A stretch of DNA of 64,000 nt from Allokutzneria sp. A3M-2-11 16 (GTDB lineage: Bacteria > Actinomycetota > Actinomycetes > Mycobacteriales > Pseudonocardiaceae): contig NZ_JANAVO010000001.1 of NCBI RefSeq assembly GCF_024213555.1, positions 868,001 to 932,000 of the forward strand. Direction: 5' to 3'. The notes below the pieces were generated by a model, which was not told where the DNA came from, made no database searches, and worked only from the letters and a program-made list of their open reading frames with translations. Made by a program: the position numbers and the translations under genes. Below are positions 62,332-64,000 of the stretch, in pieces (within the stretch, counting starts at the first letter, position 1; each line of letters begins with the position of its first letter).

Positions 62332-62879
62332 TACAGAACGTCCCAGTGCGGCGGGTTCGCCTCACGGGTGTAGATGTTTCCGGCGGCCGAGACGTACTGC
62401 TCCACGCCGAAGGTGGGCGTGCGCTTGGTGAAGCTGCGCCGGATGTAGCCCTCGATGCAGTCGTTGCGCCGGAAGTCGACCTTGTAGCCGTTCCAGTGGC
62501 TGTACGTGCCGCCGCCGTGGCCGGTCTCGGTGCCACCGGTGAGGTGCAGCGCGCAGCCGCTGGCCCGCTTGAGCACGATCACCTGGTCGATCGTGCCGGA
62601 GAAGATCTGGTCGAACGAGGTGCAGTTGGGGTTGTTGCGGTCGGAGCAGTTGCCGCTGGAACCCCAGGTGATGCCCGCCGCGCGCAGCCGCGAGGTGGCG
62701 GTGGCGTGGCTGATCTTGGTGCCGCTGCGGCCCGCGACCGGGACTACGTCGCCGAGCCGGACCGCCTCGGGGGTGGTGAGTTCGCTCGCTCCGGCGGGAG
62801 CGGTCGCCGACGCCTGCGGAACGAGGGTCAGTGTGGCGCTCGCCGCGAGGACGAACGCGCCTAAGACGCGCCTGGACAT
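62325..62879 (-). CDS. Secreted LAS-like (M15-type) peptidase-like protein, copy 1
   Basis: 184 aa with a Sec signal (LGAFVLAASATLTLVPQASATA). The mature domain has the LAS-type zinc motif YSHWNGYKVDF: His128 and Asp135 seven apart, then His178 in PHWDVLYY. Those three would be the D-Ala-D-Ala carboxypeptidase ligands. A CTSFDQIFSGTIDQVIVLKRASGC block precedes it. AAGGAGAACC precedes ATG 62879. A paralogue lies just upstream; both face the extracellular side. Wall-peptide cleavage is inferred, not shown. Confidence 0.6.
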   Translation of the reverse strand: MSRRVLGAFVLAASATLTLVPQASATAPAGASELTTPEAVRLGDVVPVAGRSGTKISHATATSRLRAAGITWGSSGNCSDRNNPNCTSFDQIFSGTIDQVIVLKRASGCALHLTGGTETGHGGGTYSHWNGYKVDFRRNDCIEGYIRRSFTKRTPTFGVEQYVSAAGNIYTREANPPHWDVLYY

Positions 62880-62932
62880 GGTTCTCCTTCAGAAGTGCTC
62901 GCAGGGGGGTGGGGAGGGGAGTCAGGCGCGGC

Positions 62933-63493
62933 TCACCAGTAGAGAACGTCCCAGTGGTTGCTCTCGTTGGTGTAGATGTTGCCGCTGGGCGCCTTGTACT
63001 GCTCGATCCCGAAGGTCGGCGGGACGACCTTGGTGAAGGTGCGCCGGATGTAGCCCTCGACGCAGTCGTTGCGCCGGAAGTCGATCTTGTAGCCGTTCCA
63101 GTGCGAGTAGCCCGCGTGCGAGCCGTGCGCGTCCTCGGTGCCGCCGGTGGCGACGAGCGCGCACCCGCTGGCGTTGCGCAGCGTGATGATCCCGTCGATC
63201 GTCCCGGAGTTGATCTGCTCGAAGGACGTGCAGTTGGGGTTGAGGCGGTCCGAGCAGTTGCCGCTGGACCAGATGCCGATCCCGGCGGCGGTCAGCCGGG
63301 AGACCGCGGTGGCGTGGCTGAGCTTGACGCCGCTGCGATCGACGGCGGGCGGGGTGAACCCGGCGAGGCGCTGGGCCTCGGGCACGCTCGCCTCGGTGCC
63401 CGGAAGGGCGGACGCGAGTGCCGAGGGGCCGGGAAGCAGGGTGGCGGCGACGGCCGCGAGGCCGAACGCGGTGATGACCGAGCGCAGGTTCAT
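62933..63493 (-). CDS. Secreted LAS-like (M15-type) peptidase-like protein, copy 2
   Basis: 186 aa and clearly a duplicate of the next gene: CTSFEQINSGTIDGIITLRNASGCALVATGGTE...YSHWNGYKIDFRRNDC...HWDVLYW. Ligands would be His131, Asp138 and His180. A Sec signal (VITAFGLAAVAATLLPGPSALA) is present. AAGGAGTCAGGTCG precedes ATG 63493. The two copies differ most in the signal peptide and the linker, so selection keeps the catalytic part. They are in tandem, same strand, 53 nt apart. Confidence 0.6.
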   Translation of the reverse strand: MNLRSVITAFGLAAVAATLLPGPSALASALPGTEASVPEAQRLAGFTPPAVDRSGVKLSHATAVSRLTAAGIGIWSSGNCSDRLNPNCTSFEQINSGTIDGIITLRNASGCALVATGGTEDAHGSHAGYSHWNGYKIDFRRNDCVEGYIRRTFTKVVPPTFGIEQYKAPSGNIYTNESNHWDVLYW

Positions 63494-63719
63494 CGACCTG
63501 ACTCCTTCACGTGTTGACGCCCGACCTGCGAGGCAGGGGTGCAGGTGGGCGCTGGCCACCCGATAGGGCGACACGCGGTGGAGAGTCGACAGGGTGGCTA
63601 AAAATCTGGTGAATGCGCGCCAAAATCCGCAGGTAGTCGGGGGTAAGGCGCCAAATGCCAATTGCATTTGCTCCGGCGCGGCCTCCACAAGGCGTTGCGC
63701 CGGGGCCTACGATGCCCCG

Positions 63720-64000
63720 GTGCCGCCTCTTGAACACGCCGCGAACGCACTCGGCTGGCACGGCGTGGTCGTCCCAGACGTGTCCGTGCTGGGACAGCAG
63801 GTTTCCGCCGTCGTCCGGATCCGGAGCGACGTGCACGAGTGGCGCGCGCGCAACGGCTGGCCGCCGGAGTCCGACCCCTCGTGGTTCCGCTCCTGGTTCG
63901 AGCCGAGCTTCCACGACCAGGTCCCGGTGCCCGCGGTCGAGCTGCTCGGGGTCCTGGTGTTCGAGTCCTCGGTGGACCGGGCGCTGACCTCCTGCGGCAC
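63720..64000 (+). CDS. Hypothetical protein (cut by right window edge)
   Basis: GTG 63720 opens a frame that runs to the window edge (93 codons): LEHAANALGWHGVVVPDVSVLGQQVSAVVRIRSDVHEWRARNGWPPESDPSWFRSWFEPSFHDQVPVPAVELLGVLVF. It is hydrophilic and has no family I recognise. TACGAT ends 6 nt before the start, so the transcript may be leaderless. The minus-strand reading here looks like a shadow. Confidence 0.5.
   Translation, partial: MPPLEHAANALGWHGVVVPDVSVLGQQVSAVVRIRSDVHEWRARNGWPPESDPSWFRSWFEPSFHDQVPVPAVELLGVLVFESSVDRALTSCG

Overview
The window is high-GC actinobacterial DNA. Many start codons are GTG, genes overlap by ATGA/GTGA, and nearly every long antisense ORF is a GC3 shadow. Gene content and order (prfB-ftsE-ftsX-smpB near ssrA; a UPF0182 / YlbL-type PDZ-Lon protease / DUF2342 / TOMM-E1-like / AarF / whiB7 / uvrD2 / nudC / K+ channel block) match the mycobacterial Rv3193c-Rv3200c and Rv3100c-Rv3105c neighbourhoods. 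A SARP regulator, a complete P450 cassette and an EspG-like protein suggest Pseudonocardiaceae (Actinosynnema/Saccharothrix/Lentzea type). The genus is inference.

Layout. 1-5.7 kb: MFS exporter (cut by the left edge), GT2 glycosyltransferase, HrpB-type helicase, and a Panacea-type toxin-antitoxin pair with an SOS-like LexA box upstream. 5.8-11.3 kb: P450, ferredoxin and ferredoxin reductase; an OmpR-family two-component system; and a divergent TetR regulator with three phased operators. 11.4-20.3 kb: secreted DUF6528-like protein, AbiEi-like protein, diguanylate cyclase, PMT/GT39 membrane glycosyltransferase, a NarL-family two-component system, DUF1918 protein and tmRNA. 20.4-28.4 kb: secreted peptide and SARP regulator, amidohydrolase, smpB, ftsX, ftsE, a BrnT/RHH-like toxin-antitoxin pair inserted on the opposite strand, prfB, and a PadR-like regulator. 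28.8-36.8 kb: a complete oligopeptide ABC transporter operon and three small proteins. 36.9-37.6 kb: two identical initiator tRNA genes around a segment rich in long inverted repeats.

37.7-51 kb: UPF0182, PPA1309-like, YlbL-type protease, DUF2342 metalloprotease, secreted GH5-like protein, YgjP/M48 peptidase, DUF5679, orphan TOMM-cyclodehydratase-like protein with an AarF/UbiB kinase, methyltransferase, and whiB7 with an attenuator-like leader. 51-64 kb: UvrD2, NudC, a paired M16 peptidase operon, zinc metallopeptidase, VOC protein inside an inverted-repeat pair, EspG-like protein, K+ channel with a degenerate M20 protein, DoxX-like protein, two tandem secreted LAS-like proteins, and an ORF cut by the right edge.

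The most interesting signals are regulatory or structural: the SOS-box/Panacea module, 11-bp-phased repeats linking the two-component system to the P450 operon, the three-site TetR operator, the whiB7 leader, the GTCTTCAAGTAC fold-back element family, and a codon-usage-defying palindrome TCCACWGTGGA. No CRISPR array, rRNA gene, intact insertion sequence or replication origin was seen.
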